Of a stretch of DNA of 64,000 bases, positions 23,523 through 32,425 are shown piece after piece. How positions within the stretch are numbered: position 1 is the stretch's first letter; the number at the start of each line of letters is the position of its first letter. The notes below the pieces were generated by a model. That model had not been told where the DNA came from. It saw nothing but the letters and a program-made list of their open reading frames with translations, and did no database searches. A program made the position numbers and the translations under genes. Source of the DNA: an uncultured Eubacteriales bacterium (GTDB lineage Bacteria > Bacillota > Clostridia > Oscillospirales > CAG-272). Location: positions 7,954 through 71,953 of the forward strand of contig CAKROZ010000010.1 in the NCBI GenBank assembly GCA_934373635.1. Direction: 5' to 3'.

Positions 23523-25376
23523 GTGAAGATCGAGGTCTGTCGCATCGCCGGATTCGGCGCTTTGCAAAACCGCACATTTTCCTTTGAGGACGGGCTGAAC
23601 GTCCTCTGCCTGCCGAACGGCGCGGGGAAATCCACGCTCGCGGGCTTTATCAAATGTATGCTCTACGGGCTCTCCGACACGAAAAAGCAGAGCGTCGCGG
23701 AGAACGAGCGCAAGCGCTTTGCCCCGCTCGGCGGGGGTGCGTTCGGCGGGTCGATGACCTTCTCCTCTGCCGACGGGCGCTTTACGATCGAGCGCACCTT
23801 CGGGAAGCGGTCGTCGGACGATACTTTTGCGCTCACGGACGCGGTGACGGGACGGCGCTCGACGCGCTACCCGAATTCCGTCGGGGAGGCGCTTTTCGGT
23901 CTGGATGCCGAGGCGTTCGAGCGGGTCTTCTTCCTCTCCGAGCGAGAGCTCACGGGAAAGAACGAATCGGTCGCCGAGCGTCTTTCCTCCCCTGCAGAGC
24001 GGGCGGGGTTATCCGAAGGACTCACGCGTGCGCTCGACCGTCTGGAAGCCGAGCGACGCCGCCTCGCAAAGCGCGGCGGAAGCGGCGACATCGAGGACAC
24101 CGAGCGACAGATCGCTGCCCTTTCGGCAGAGATCCCGACACTCCGCGCGCAGGCAAACGACGCAGCGGAGGCGAAGCGTGCCCTCTCCGACATCGAAGAA
24201 ACGCTCCGTGACCCGAGCGGTGCGGCAGAGCTCCGCGCGGCGGCGAAGGAAGAGCGCGACCGTGCGCTCAAAGCCTTGAAGGCGGAGGAAGCCGAGCTTC
24301 TCGCCTTCTTCCGTGCGGGGATCCCGTCCTCGGAGGAGCTCCGTGCGGCGGAGCACGCCTATTTTGAGGAAAAGGAAGCCAAAACGAAAGCGCCCGCACC
24401 CCGTCCGCATGCGGATGGGAAGCTCTCGCCTTCTGCCGCCTTTTTGAAAAAGCTCCGCGTCCCCCTCTTTCTTCTGACGCTCGCGCTCGGTGCGCTCGGG
24501 GTGGCGATCGGGCTTTCTTCAAGCGTTTTCGGCTATCTTCTTTTGCTTCCTGCCGTAATTTGGATTTTACGATTTTTTGTCGGGAAATTCCAAAAAAATG
24601 ACTATAATTATTTACATAATATAAATTTCGCAACAGAATTTCTTGTAAAATACCCTTTTGAGACAGGCAACCCTTTTGACGAGATACGCAAGAAAATCTA
24701 TCGCATCGAAGAAGTGCGTCGCGCCATCGGTGCCCGCGAAAACGAGGATTACGAGCGCGTCACCTCTCCCCCGAATGTCCGCCCGATGTCTGCCTCCGAA
24801 GACCATGCAAAGGTCGGGCAGGCGGGCACCGCGCCCTCCCTCGCTACGCTCTATCGGGAGCGGGCGACGGCGGAAGATCGGCTCAAACGCGCCGAAGAAG
24901 CGGCGGTTCTGCTCGAAGAAAAGGAAGGAATGCGCGCGGCGCTGTCCGAAAAGCTCGCGCGGGACAAGGCGCGCCTTGCCCTCCTTCTCAAAACGAAAGA
25001 GCTTCTTCTCCGCGCGGACGGGTCGCTCGCGGATGCCTACCTTTCGCGCGTTGCCGACGGGCTTTCTCGGTACGGGGACGCCCTCGGAATCGCGGAGGGG
25101 CTTTCGGCGGACGGCGACCTGCATCTTTCGGAGAAAAGAAACGGGCTTTCCCTCCCGCTTGAGCTCATGAGCCGCGGAGAGCGGGCGCTCTCAAAGCTCG
25201 CGCTGCGCTTTTCCCTCGCGGACGCGATCGGCGGGGAGCCGTCCTTTTTGCTGCTTGACGACCCGTTTCTCGCCGTTGACGATGAGAAGATCGGGCGGGC
25301 GCTCGGGATGCTTTCCGCGCTCTCGAAGGGGCGGCAGGTCCTCTATCTCACCTGCTCCGCCTCCCGCGTGCCGTGA
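23523..25376 (+). CDS. SbcC/YhaN-like AAA ATPase of the SMC/Rad50 type
   Basis: 617 residues. I choose the GTG at 23523 (AAGGAGA 7 bases upstream, protein starting (M)-K-I-E-V-C-R-I-A-G-F-G-A-L); an ATG 39 bases earlier lacks a site. Walker A reads P-N-G-A-G-K-S-T near residues 35-42, coiled coil occupies about 150-300 and 430-510, and S-R-G-E-R-A-L-S-K-L-A-L-R near 555 and L-L-L-D-D-P-F near 585 give the ABC signature and Walker B. Residues 315-355 form two membrane-spanning helices (L-F-L-L-T-L-A-L-G-A-L-G-V-A-I), as in YhaN-like proteins. The segment 24540-24680 just after them is strikingly AT-rich. Partner of the preceding nuclease. Confidence 0.88.
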   Translation: MKIEVCRIAGFGALQNRTFSFEDGLNVLCLPNGAGKSTLAGFIKCMLYGLSDTKKQSVAENERKRFAPLGGGAFGGSMTFSSADGRFTIERTFGKRSSDDTFALTDAVTGRRSTRYPNSVGEALFGLDAEAFERVFFLSERELTGKNESVAERLSSPAERAGLSEGLTRALDRLEAERRRLAKRGGSGDIEDTERQIAALSAEIPTLRAQANDAAEAKRALSDIEETLRDPSGAAELRAAAKEERDRALKALKAEEAELLAFFRAGIPSSEELRAAEHAYFEEKEAKTKAPAPRPHADGKLSPSAAFLKKLRVPLFLLTLALGALGVAIGLSSSVFGYLLLLPAVIWILRFFVGKFQKNDYNYLHNINFATEFLVKYPFETGNPFDEIRKKIYRIEEVRRAIGARENEDYERVTSPPNVRPMSASEDHAKVGQAGTAPSLATLYRERATAEDRLKRAEEAAVLLEEKEGMRAALSEKLARDKARLALLLKTKELLLRADGSLADAYLSRVADGLSRYGDALGIAEGLSADGDLHLSEKRNGLSLPLELMSRGERALSKLALRFSLADAIGGEPSFLLLDDPFLAVDDEKIGRALGMLSALSKGRQVLYLTCSASRVP

Positions 25377-25490
25377 GTGGTGCCGTGCCGTGGTCTTCCG
25401 TGCCGTGAGCGAGTGGGTTGTGCCAAGGGCTTTCATGCCCGTGAGTAAGTGGTGCTGTGCCGAGGGCTTTCGCATAACGAGCGGTTTGAA
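25377..25490. repeat. Degenerate GTGCCGTGAG-type repeats after the SbcC-like gene
   Basis: Three imperfect units containing GCCGTGAG, GTGGTGCCGTGCCG and RAGGGCTTTCRTGC follow the stop codon with spacing of roughly 35-45 bases. The remaining bases to 25662 carry no gene. Confidence 0.5.
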
Positions 25491-25662
25491 TCTTTACGGC
25501 AAAAAAATAAAAGCCCAACGGAAACCGACACGCATACGAATCTCCGAAGACGAATCGGAGCTTATACACACGAAAATAAGAGTATTATCGTGCCCCGAGG
25601 GCAGACGGAGGGAAAAGCTTTCCCTCCGATGCGGTTCGGGATTATAGAATGAAAGGTTATCT

Positions 25663-26916
25663 ATGAAATACATCAAACATTTTTTTAAGAATACGGACCC
25701 CTTTACTTTGATCTTACGCATCGCCGCCCTGCTTACAACGGTGGCGACGCTTGTCCTTCTGACCGTCGGCATCTGCCGTGTCAATGCGCCCGTCGGCGAG
25801 TATCTTCGGGACGGGGAGGCGACGTTTGTCCGCGCCTATACCGTGAGTGACGACTATGAAGAGGAAGAATACGACGAGACGGAGACCCGCTGTACCGTCC
25901 TGTACCTTTCGGAGGACGGCGAGGTCGAGATGAACGTCGTTTACTCCTATGAAGAATTCGAAGCGCTCGACGATACGCCGATCGTCGGTTATCTCTACCG
26001 CGAGGCGGACGGAGATCGGCTCCTTGCCTTCCCTACCCTCGCGACCGACGACATGATCGCCGAGGCGGTGCATGACCTGTATGCCGACGACGCGTCCGTC
26101 CTCTTCGGCGTGGCGCTGTCGGTCGGGCTCCTCTGCATCGGGCTTTGGGTGATGGGGATCTTCCGCCGCTTCTTCTCTCTTTATGAGACGATCTGGTTCC
26201 TCTCGATCTTGGTGCTTGCCTCGGTATTCGCCGTGATCTTCCCCGAGGACTCCTGCAACGGTGTCAACGGCATTGTCATCATGGGACTATACCTTGCCGA
26301 CACCTTCCTCAACATTCTTTGCGAGCTGCTCATCTCGAAGCAATCGAAATGGAATTTCATCGTTTCGGTCTTCGTGGAGATCACGGAGATTCTCATTTGC
26401 GTAGTGCTCGCCTACCGCTTCGCCACGATGGCGACGACGCTCCTCTTCTGGCTCCCCTGCGACATCATCAGCTTTATCAACTGGAACCGCAAGCCGGACA
26501 GTGAGAACGACGAGATCACCAAGGTGCGCACGCTGAAAGGCTGGCAGGAAGTGCTGATTATCCTCGGCATCGTCGTTTGGACGATCGGCATCGGTTATTT
26601 GCTCTCGGGACTCGATCTTGCGACCGACCTCTTCGGTGGGAACCGCACGCTCGCGGTGATCGTGTGCTATCTCGACGCGTGCGTGAGCGCGGTCGGCGTG
26701 GTGAACGGTCTCGCGATCCTCTTCCGCTTCCGTGAGCAATGGATCGCATGGTACATCTCCGCCATCGGAGAGGCGGTCATCAACATTCTGTCGGGGCAGT
26801 TCGTCCTCCTGATCCTCAAGATCGGATACCTGACGAACACGACCTACGGCTACATCCAATGGACAAAATACATCAAGGCGCACCCCGAAGCCGTCGAGGA
26901 GCACAGCTTCTTTTAA
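25663..26916 (+). CDS. pnuC: PnuC-like nicotinamide riboside transporter with N-terminal extension
   Basis: 417 residues. The last 230 follow the PnuC pattern: L-L-F-W-L-P-C-D-I-I-S-F-I-N-W near residues 260-275, a run of helices, then F-R-E-Q-W-I-A-W-Y near 352 and T-Y-G-Y-I-Q-W-T-K near 400, where PnuC has its W-x-x-W and Y-G-Y/F-x-x-W motifs. PnuC facilitates uptake of nicotinamide riboside for NAD synthesis. The first 180 residues add two or three helices and an acidic external loop (Y-E-E-E-E-Y-D-E-T-E near 65) that PnuC lacks, so the protein is almost twice the usual 230. An AAAGG site precedes the ATG. No NadR-like kinase is adjacent. Confidence 0.75.
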   Translation: MKYIKHFFKNTDPFTLILRIAALLTTVATLVLLTVGICRVNAPVGEYLRDGEATFVRAYTVSDDYEEEEYDETETRCTVLYLSEDGEVEMNVVYSYEEFEALDDTPIVGYLYREADGDRLLAFPTLATDDMIAEAVHDLYADDASVLFGVALSVGLLCIGLWVMGIFRRFFSLYETIWFLSILVLASVFAVIFPEDSCNGVNGIVIMGLYLADTFLNILCELLISKQSKWNFIVSVFVEITEILICVVLAYRFATMATTLLFWLPCDIISFINWNRKPDSENDEITKVRTLKGWQEVLIILGIVVWTIGIGYLLSGLDLATDLFGGNRTLAVIVCYLDACVSAVGVVNGLAILFRFREQWIAWYISAIGEAVINILSGQFVLLILKIGYLTNTTYGYIQWTKYIKAHPEAVEEHSFF

Positions 26917-26938
26917 GCGGATTTTGCGTCTTTTCCCC

Positions 26939-26975
26939 CGCGGGACTTCGATCTCTCGAAGTCCCGCGGTTTTTA
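26939..26975 (+). terminator. Terminator after the pnuC-like gene
   Basis: GCGGGACTTCGA and TCGAAGTCCCGC enclose TCTC, followed by GGTTTTTAT. Confidence 0.92.
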
Positions 26976-27194
26976 TGCGGAGGCGGAAACAAAATTACCG
27001 ACAGTTTCGGCGTGATGTGCAACGCTTTTCAAAATCTTCTTCGACGGTATTAACAAATGGGAGTTATTGGAGCTACAACGCCTGAAATTACACCATTCAC
27101 TATGCAAATGAAGAGTAAGTGACATTCCATTTGACAATTTGAGAGCAACGTTTCCGGCTCCTTCCGACTTGTCGGAGGGAGTCGGATTTTTCTC

Positions 27195-27390
27195 TGTTCT
27201 GCTGTTGTGGCGGAAGATTTTTTGCGGAGGAAACGGATGGTATTTCACGAAGAGAGCGAAGGTTTTTGCCGAGGGAGCGAAGCTTTTTCGCGGAAATGGT
27301 TAAGGCTTTTCGCAATCGGGAACGAGGACTTTTCGCAAAGGGAGCTAACGCTTGTTTTGCGCGGGGCGGAATATTTTTTTCGCAAAACTC
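27195..27390. repeat. Degenerate 22-24-base repeats upstream of the aromatic operon
   Basis: About seven imperfect units of the form GGGAGCGAAGSTTTTTCGC follow each other with a 22-24-base period. No coding sense is visible. The neighbouring 26976-27194 also holds no gene. Confidence 0.6.
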
Positions 27391-27452
27391 TTGACCTTTG
27401 CGCGCGCGTTTGGTATAATAATAGCATACGATGATGTTAACAGTGTTAACAT
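27391..27452 (+). promoter_or_regulatory. Promoter of the aromatic amino acid operon with a 19-base palindrome
   Basis: TTGACC (27391-27396), 17 bases, TATAAT (27414-27419). Just behind the expected start lies ATGTTAACA-G-TGTTAACAT (27434-27452), a perfect inverted repeat well placed for a repressor. The next gene on this strand is the aminotransferase at 27836, leaving a leader of about 400 bases. Confidence 0.8.
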
Positions 27453-27524
27453 TGGCAAAAGCGGGCGCGGGAAAGTGGAGGCGTAGCGACTTGCCTTGAA
27501 GGGTAAGGCGGGCAAGCCTGCGGG

Positions 27525-27772
27525 AAGCGCTCACGTGAGGGACGACGAAAAGCGCTCACTCGAGAGACGGCGGAAGCGCTCACTCGAGAGACGGCGGAAG
27601 CGCTCACGTGAGGGACGGCGGAAGCGCTCACGTGAGGGACGGCGGAAGCGCTCACGTGAGGGACGGCGGGGAGTGCTCGCGCGAGACGGCGGAAGCGCTC
27701 ATGCGAGAGACGATGCGAAATGCTCACGCGAGAGACGGCGGAAGCGCTCACGCGAGGGTTGCTTCCTTCGGG
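27525..27772. repeat. 24-base tandem repeat array (about ten units) in the operon leader
   Basis: Ten units of consensus AAGCGCTCACGTGAGGGACGGCGG. Three central copies are identical and the outer ones diverge. Each unit keeps a CTC...GAG dyad; in one copy CTCACGTGAG has changed to CTCGCGCGAG, still self-complementary. Because 24 is a multiple of three, frames stay open across the array on both strands, which I regard as an artefact. Confidence 0.9.
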
Positions 27773-27835
27773 CGCGAAGACAGACGAAAAGAAAGGACTC
27801 GGGGCGGGGCTTCGGGGTGAACTTCGGGTGGAGAG

Positions 27836-29029
27836 ATGAACGAAAAGGCAAGGGAGCTTGGGGCGCACCGTTCGGTGATCCGCGAGCTGTTCGAATATGC
27901 TACGAAGAAAAAGGCGGAAGAGGGGGATGCGGCGATCCATGATTTCACGCTCGGGAATCCTTCCGTGCCGCCACCCGCGGAGGTGACGGAGGCACTGCTC
28001 ACCGTCATACGGGAGACGGAGCCGACGAAGCTGCACGGGTATACCACGGCGGCGGGAGACGCCGCCGTGCGGACGGCGATCGCCGCCGACCTCGCGGCGC
28101 GGTATCGCGTCGAGGTCGACCCTTCTCTGCTCTATCTGACCGTGGGAGCGGCGGCGGCGCTGTCCGCGACGTTCGGCGCCATTCTCAACGAGGGGGACGA
28201 AGCGATCGTCATTTCCCCGTATTTCCCCGAGTATCGCGTCTTTCTCGATCATGCGGGGGCGAAGGTCGTCGAGGTCGCGGCGAAGGCGCCCGACTTTTCC
28301 CTCGACCTTTCCGCGATCCGCGAGATCATCACAGAGCGGACGGCACTCCTATTATACAATTCTCCGAACAATCCGACGGGTGCCGTGGTATCGCCCGAGG
28401 AGCTGTCGGCACTCGCCGCGCTTCTGCGCGAAAAGTCGGAGGAGATCGGGCATCCGATCCTCCTCGTCGCGGACGAGCCGTACCGCGAGCTTGTCTATGA
28501 CGGGCTGACGGTGCCCTGCCCGCTCGCTTACTATGACGATACGGTGATCTGCTACTCCTTCAGCAAGTCGCTCTCCCTGCCCGGGGAGAGGATCGGGTAC
28601 GTGCTCGTTTCGCCGCGGGCGACGGGGGCGCGGGCGCTCTACGAAGGGGTGATGGGCGCGGCGCGGGCGCTCGGGTATGTCTGTGCACCGAGCCTGTTTC
28701 AAAAGATCCTGCCCGCGTGTCTCGGGAAGGTCTCCTCGCTCGAAATTTATGACAGGAACCGAAAGCGGCTCTACGAGGCGCTGACGTCCTACGGCTTCTC
28801 TGCCGTTTATCCGCGGGGGGCGTTCTACCTCTTTCTGAAATCTCCCGAAGCGGACGCAAACCGCTTCCTCGAGCGGGCGAAGCGGCTCGGACTGCTCTTT
28901 GTACCGAGCGACAGCTTCGGCTGTGCGGGGTATGTGCGGATCGCCTACTGCGTCGGCGAGGCGGAGATCGAGGCATCCCTGCCCGCGTTCCTACAATTGG
29001 CGCGGGAATACGGGTTATGCACCGAATGA
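27836..29029 (+). CDS. Pyridoxal-phosphate aminotransferase, class I (probably aromatic)
   Basis: 397 residues of fold-type I. Visible motifs are Y-N-S-P-N-N-P-T-G near 169-177, L-V-A-D-E-P-Y near 208 (Asp and Tyr contacting PLP) and S-F-S-K-S-L-S-L-P-G-E-R-I-G-Y near 243-257 with the Schiff-base lysine. As first gene of the aromatic operon it most likely transaminates phenylpyruvate and 4-hydroxyphenylpyruvate in the last step to Phe and Tyr, or prephenate in the arogenate route. GGAGAG lies 5 bases before the ATG. Related aspartate or alanine aminotransferases share these motifs, so specificity is inferred from position. Confidence 0.88.
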   Translation: MNEKARELGAHRSVIRELFEYATKKKAEEGDAAIHDFTLGNPSVPPPAEVTEALLTVIRETEPTKLHGYTTAAGDAAVRTAIAADLAARYRVEVDPSLLYLTVGAAAALSATFGAILNEGDEAIVISPYFPEYRVFLDHAGAKVVEVAAKAPDFSLDLSAIREIITERTALLLYNSPNNPTGAVVSPEELSALAALLREKSEEIGHPILLVADEPYRELVYDGLTVPCPLAYYDDTVICYSFSKSLSLPGERIGYVLVSPRATGARALYEGVMGAARALGYVCAPSLFQKILPACLGKVSSLEIYDRNRKRLYEALTSYGFSAVYPRGAFYLFLKSPEADANRFLERAKRLGLLFVPSDSFGCAGYVRIAYCVGEAEIEASLPAFLQLAREYGLCTE

Positions 29030-29107
29030 TCTTTTTCCCCCGAAGCTCGAAACCGGTCTAATTTTGAAAGAATTGTTTGCATTTTGTGATATTTGAGGGA
29101 ATGTGGT

Positions 29108-30205
29108 ATGGAAGAATTGGAGATGGCGCGAAAGATCATTGACGAGGCGGACGGCGAGATCGCGAAGTTATTCTGCCGTCGGATGGAAGCCGCGAAGATC
29201 ATTGCCGCCTACAAGGGGGCGCGCGGGCTTCCGATCCTCGACGAGGAGCGGGAAGCCGCAGTGCTCGCACGCGGGGGGATGCGCGTGTCCGACGAGGAGC
29301 TTCGCTCCTATTATCTTTTATTTCAAAAGGAAGTGATGGCGGTCTCCCGCGCGTATCAGCGAAAGCTGCTCGAGGGGGAGCGCGTCGCTTATGCGGGGAC
29401 GGTCGGCGCCTTTGCGCATCTTGCGGTGCGGCGCCTGTTCCCGAAGGCGGAGGCAGTGCCTTACGCGGATTTTTCCGCCGCGTGGCGGGCGGTGGAGGTC
29501 GGGGAGTGCGAGCTTGCCGTCCTTCCGATCGAAAACAGCTTTCAGGGTGAGGTGGGGACGGTGACCGACCTGATGTTCTCGGGTTCCCTCTTCCTCAACG
29601 CGGTGACCGAGATGCCGATCACGCAGGATCTGCTCGCGAAAGCGGGGACCTCCCTCTCCGAGATCCGCACGGTCATCAGCCATCCGCAGGCGCTCGGGCA
29701 ATGCGCGGCGTATATCACCGCCCACGGGTTCGAGAGTGTGGAATACGCGAACACGGCGCTCGCGGCGAAATTCGTCTCGGAGAGCGAGGACAGGACGGTT
29801 GCCGCCATCGCGTCGGGTGAAGCGGCGGACATTTTCGGTCTGACGGTGCTCGAGAGCAACATTCACACGAAGGCGACCAACGCGACGCGTTTCGCCGTCT
29901 TCTCGCGTTCATCGCACACGCCCGCGCCGACGGAGGCGGGGGTGCGCTCGGTCTTCCTCTTCACGGTACCCAACCGCGCGGGGGCGCTCGCGTCTGCCAT
30001 CGACATCATCGGTGCGCACGGGTTCAATCTTCGGACGCTCCGCAGCCGCCCGATGAAGGAGTTATTCTGGCAATATTATTTCTACGCGGAGGCGGAGGGG
30101 AACCTATACGCCGACGTGGGGCGGGAGATGCTCGCCGAGCTCGGCTCGGTCTGCGACCGTCTGAAGATCGTCGGCGTCTACCGCAAGGGAGACGAAAACG
30201 CATAA
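29108..30205 (+). CDS. pheA: Bifunctional chorismate mutase / prephenate dehydratase (P-protein)
   Basis: 365 residues in three parts. Residues 1-85 form an AroQ-type chorismate mutase helix bundle (I-D-E-A-D-G-E-I, then R-R-M-E-A-A-K-I-I-A-A-Y-K). Residues 92-270 form the dehydratase, with the T-x-A-T-x-x-T-R-F-type motif T-K-A-T-N-A-T-R-F near 258-266. Residues 285-355 form the ACT domain (F-T-V-P-N-R-A-G-A-L, then L-R-T-L-R-S-R-P) through which phenylalanine feeds back. It converts chorismate to phenylpyruvate. I use the ATG at 29108 with GAGGGA 7 bases upstream. Confidence 0.95.
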   Translation: MEELEMARKIIDEADGEIAKLFCRRMEAAKIIAAYKGARGLPILDEEREAAVLARGGMRVSDEELRSYYLLFQKEVMAVSRAYQRKLLEGERVAYAGTVGAFAHLAVRRLFPKAEAVPYADFSAAWRAVEVGECELAVLPIENSFQGEVGTVTDLMFSGSLFLNAVTEMPITQDLLAKAGTSLSEIRTVISHPQALGQCAAYITAHGFESVEYANTALAAKFVSESEDRTVAAIASGEAADIFGLTVLESNIHTKATNATRFAVFSRSSHTPAPTEAGVRSVFLFTVPNRAGALASAIDIIGAHGFNLRTLRSRPMKELFWQYYFYAEAEGNLYADVGREMLAELGSVCDRLKIVGVYRKGDENA

Positions 30206-30263
30206 GGAACGAAAGTTCCGCCGCCCGAGCAGGGGCGGCAAGGAGGAAAGGAGACATACGCGC
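30206..30263 (+). other. Intercistronic hairpins between pheA and aroB
   Basis: GGAAC/GTTCC and GCCGCCC/GGGGCGGC form two consecutive hairpins ahead of the aroB ribosome binding site (AGGAGGAAAGGAG). This is the longest gap within the aro part of the operon. No U-run follows, so termination is unlikely; RNA processing or stabilisation is possible. Confidence 0.5.
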
Positions 30264-31298
30264 ATGACAAGTTTTGACGTGCGGACGGGGAGCGGCAGTT
30301 ATCCCGTGAAGATCGAGCGGGGGGTCCTCTCCCGCATCGGCGACCTTCTGCCCCTCGGCGGTCGGAAGGTATTGATCGTAACGGACGACGGGGTGCCCGC
30401 CGAATATGCGCGCGCGGTGCTCGCCGCCGCGCCGGACGGAAGGATCGTGACGATCCCCGCGGGGGAGCGCTCGAAGAGCTTTTCCTCCTTTGAGGGGCTT
30501 CTCTCCGAGATGCTCTCCGACGGGTTCACCCGTTCCTCGGCGGTATGCGCGGTCGGGGGCGGGGTGGTCGGCGACCTCTCGGGCTTTGCCGCCGCGTGCT
30601 ATATGCGGGGGATCGATTTTTACAACATTCCGACGACGATGCTCTCGATGGTGGATTCGTCGGTCGGAGGAAAGACCGCCATCGATTTTCACGGGGCGAA
30701 AAACATGGTCGGGGCGTTCTACCCGCCGCGGGCGGTGGTGATCGACTGCGACGTCCTCGGGACGCTTCCCTCCCGTGAGAGAGCCGCGGGACTTGCCGAA
30801 GCGGTCAAAATGGCGCTGACCTCGGATGCGGAATTCTTTTCTCTCTTCGAAGGGGACAGGCTCCCCGACGACGAGGAGATCGTCGCACGGTCGGTCGCGG
30901 TCAAGGCGCGCATCGTGGAGGAGGACGAAAAGGAGGCGGGTGTGCGCAAGCTTTTGAATTTCGGGCACACGCTCGGTCATGCGATCGAGGCATCGGCGGG
31001 GCTGTCGGCACTGCTCCACGGGGAGTGTGTGGCGCTCGGGATGCTCCCGATGTGCTCGCCCGCGGTACGAAAGCGGCTTTTGCCCGTGCTCGCACGGCTC
31101 GGGCTGCCGACAAGCTTCCCGCAGAAGACGGAGAAGATCTTCTCCTATCTCGGCTATGACAAGAAACGGGAGGGCGATTCGGTCGTCGCGGTGCTTGTCG
31201 AAAAGGTCGGTCACGGAGTTCTGACCCGCATGACCTTCGACGAATTGAAGGCGCGGGTCACGGACTATCTCAAAACGGAAGAGGGGAACGGACAATGA
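30264..31298 (+). CDS. aroB: 3-dehydroquinate synthase
   Basis: 344 residues, usual for AroB. It closes DAHP into 3-dehydroquinate with NAD+ and a divalent metal. Visible are the NAD-binding G-G-G-V-V-G-D-L-S-G-F near residues 95-105, T-T-M-L-S-M-V-D-S-S-V-G-G-K near 121-134, and the metal-ligand region K-L-L-N-F-G-H-T-L-G-H-A near 230-241. Its stop overlaps the aroC start by four bases (ATGA). It supplies the second step of the shikimate pathway, whose other enzymes are all in this operon. Confidence 0.96.
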   Translation: MTSFDVRTGSGSYPVKIERGVLSRIGDLLPLGGRKVLIVTDDGVPAEYARAVLAAAPDGRIVTIPAGERSKSFSSFEGLLSEMLSDGFTRSSAVCAVGGGVVGDLSGFAAACYMRGIDFYNIPTTMLSMVDSSVGGKTAIDFHGAKNMVGAFYPPRAVVIDCDVLGTLPSRERAAGLAEAVKMALTSDAEFFSLFEGDRLPDDEEIVARSVAVKARIVEEDEKEAGVRKLLNFGHTLGHAIEASAGLSALLHGECVALGMLPMCSPAVRKRLLPVLARLGLPTSFPQKTEKIFSYLGYDKKREGDSVVAVLVEKVGHGVLTRMTFDELKARVTDYLKTEEGNGQ

Positions 31299-32425
31299 AC
31301 AACACGATAGGGCGCGCGGTGGCGCTGACGCTGTTCGGCGAGAGCCACGGCGGGGAGATCGGGGCGGTCATCGACGGACTTTCCCCCGGAATTCCCGTGC
31401 GGGAAGAAGAGATCGCAGGGGCACTCGCGAGGCGGCGTCCGAAGGACGAGACCTCGACGGGACGGCGGGAGCCGGACGCCTTTTCGATCGTCAGCGGTGT
31501 CAGAAACGGAAAGACGACGGGGGCGCCCCTCACGATCCTGATTCCGAACGTCAACGCACATTCCGAGGATTACGAGGGCGGGGCATTTCTTCCCCGTCCG
31601 TCGCACGCGGACTTTGCGGCGTTCCGAAAATATCACGGATATGAAGACCGACGGGGCGGCGGACACTTTTCGGGTCGGCTGACGGCGCCCCTCGTTGCCG
31701 CGGGGGCGATCTTCTCCTCCGCGCTCGCCGCGGGCGGGATTGCGATCGGGGTGCATATTGCCGCCCTCGCGGGGATTCCCGACGACGGATTTTCGGGAGA
31801 ACGAGAGGCGCTCTCCGCGCTCGGGAAAAAGGACTTCCCCGTCTTCTCGGACGCCGCGGGAGAAAACATGAAAGAAGCCATTCGCCGTGCGGCGGCGGAA
31901 GGCGACAGCGTAGGAGGAATTCTCGAGGGATTCGTCCTCGGCCTGCCCGCGGGACTCGGGGAGCCGTGGTTCGACACGGTGGAGGGAGAGCTTTCCAAAA
32001 TGCTCTTCTCGATTCCCGCCGTCAAGGGGGTGGAATTCGGAGACGGATTTTCCCTTGCGGGGATGCGCGGGAGCGAGGCGAACGACCCGCTCGCAATCCG
32101 TGACGGGCGCGTCGTCACGCTTACGAATCGAAACGGCGGTTGCGGCGGCGGCATTACGAACGGAATGCCTCTTCGCTTCTCGGTCGTTATCAAGCCGACG
32201 CCCTCTATCTTCAAAAAACAGAACACCGTCGACCCCGCCGCGATGACGGAGGAGGTGCTCGAGCTTCGCGGCAGACACGACCCTGCCATCGTTCACCGCG
32301 CCGTGCCCGTCGTCGAAGCGGCGTGTGCCGTCGTGCTCGCCGATCTGATCGCGAGACGATACGGCGAGGACGCGCTCGCGAACGGACGGTTCAGAGAAGC
32401 GGCGATCGCCGAGGGGTGCTTATGA
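31295..32425 (+). CDS. aroC: Chorismate synthase
   Basis: 376 residues. It produces chorismate from EPSP with reduced FMN. The signature G-E-S-H-G near residues 14-18, the R-R-P region near 49 and the G-R-H-D-P near 326-330 are all present, as is R-G-G-G-H-F-S-G-R-L-T near 119-129. The four-base overlaps on both sides (with aroB and aroE-aroK) mean translational coupling. It is the last common-pathway enzyme, and its product is consumed by PheA and, after mutase action, by TyrA. Confidence 0.96.
   Translation: MNNTIGRAVALTLFGESHGGEIGAVIDGLSPGIPVREEEIAGALARRRPKDETSTGRREPDAFSIVSGVRNGKTTGAPLTILIPNVNAHSEDYEGGAFLPRPSHADFAAFRKYHGYEDRRGGGHFSGRLTAPLVAAGAIFSSALAAGGIAIGVHIAALAGIPDDGFSGEREALSALGKKDFPVFSDAAGENMKEAIRRAAAEGDSVGGILEGFVLGLPAGLGEPWFDTVEGELSKMLFSIPAVKGVEFGDGFSLAGMRGSEANDPLAIRDGRVVTLTNRNGGCGGGITNGMPLRFSVVIKPTPSIFKKQNTVDPAAMTEEVLELRGRHDPAIVHRAVPVVEAACAVVLADLIARRYGEDALANGRFREAAIAEGCL

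Noticed and set aside
27420..27835. T-box or amino acid attenuator in the aromatic leader
   Set aside because: I found no TGGNACC-type motif, no specifier-loop pattern and no short Phe/Tyr-rich leader ORF followed by a terminator.
27496..27942. Arg/Ser/Glu-rich ORF across the 24-base repeats
   Set aside because: A 24-base unit keeps any frame open. The protein would be pure repeat, overlaps the aminotransferase start and has no family features.
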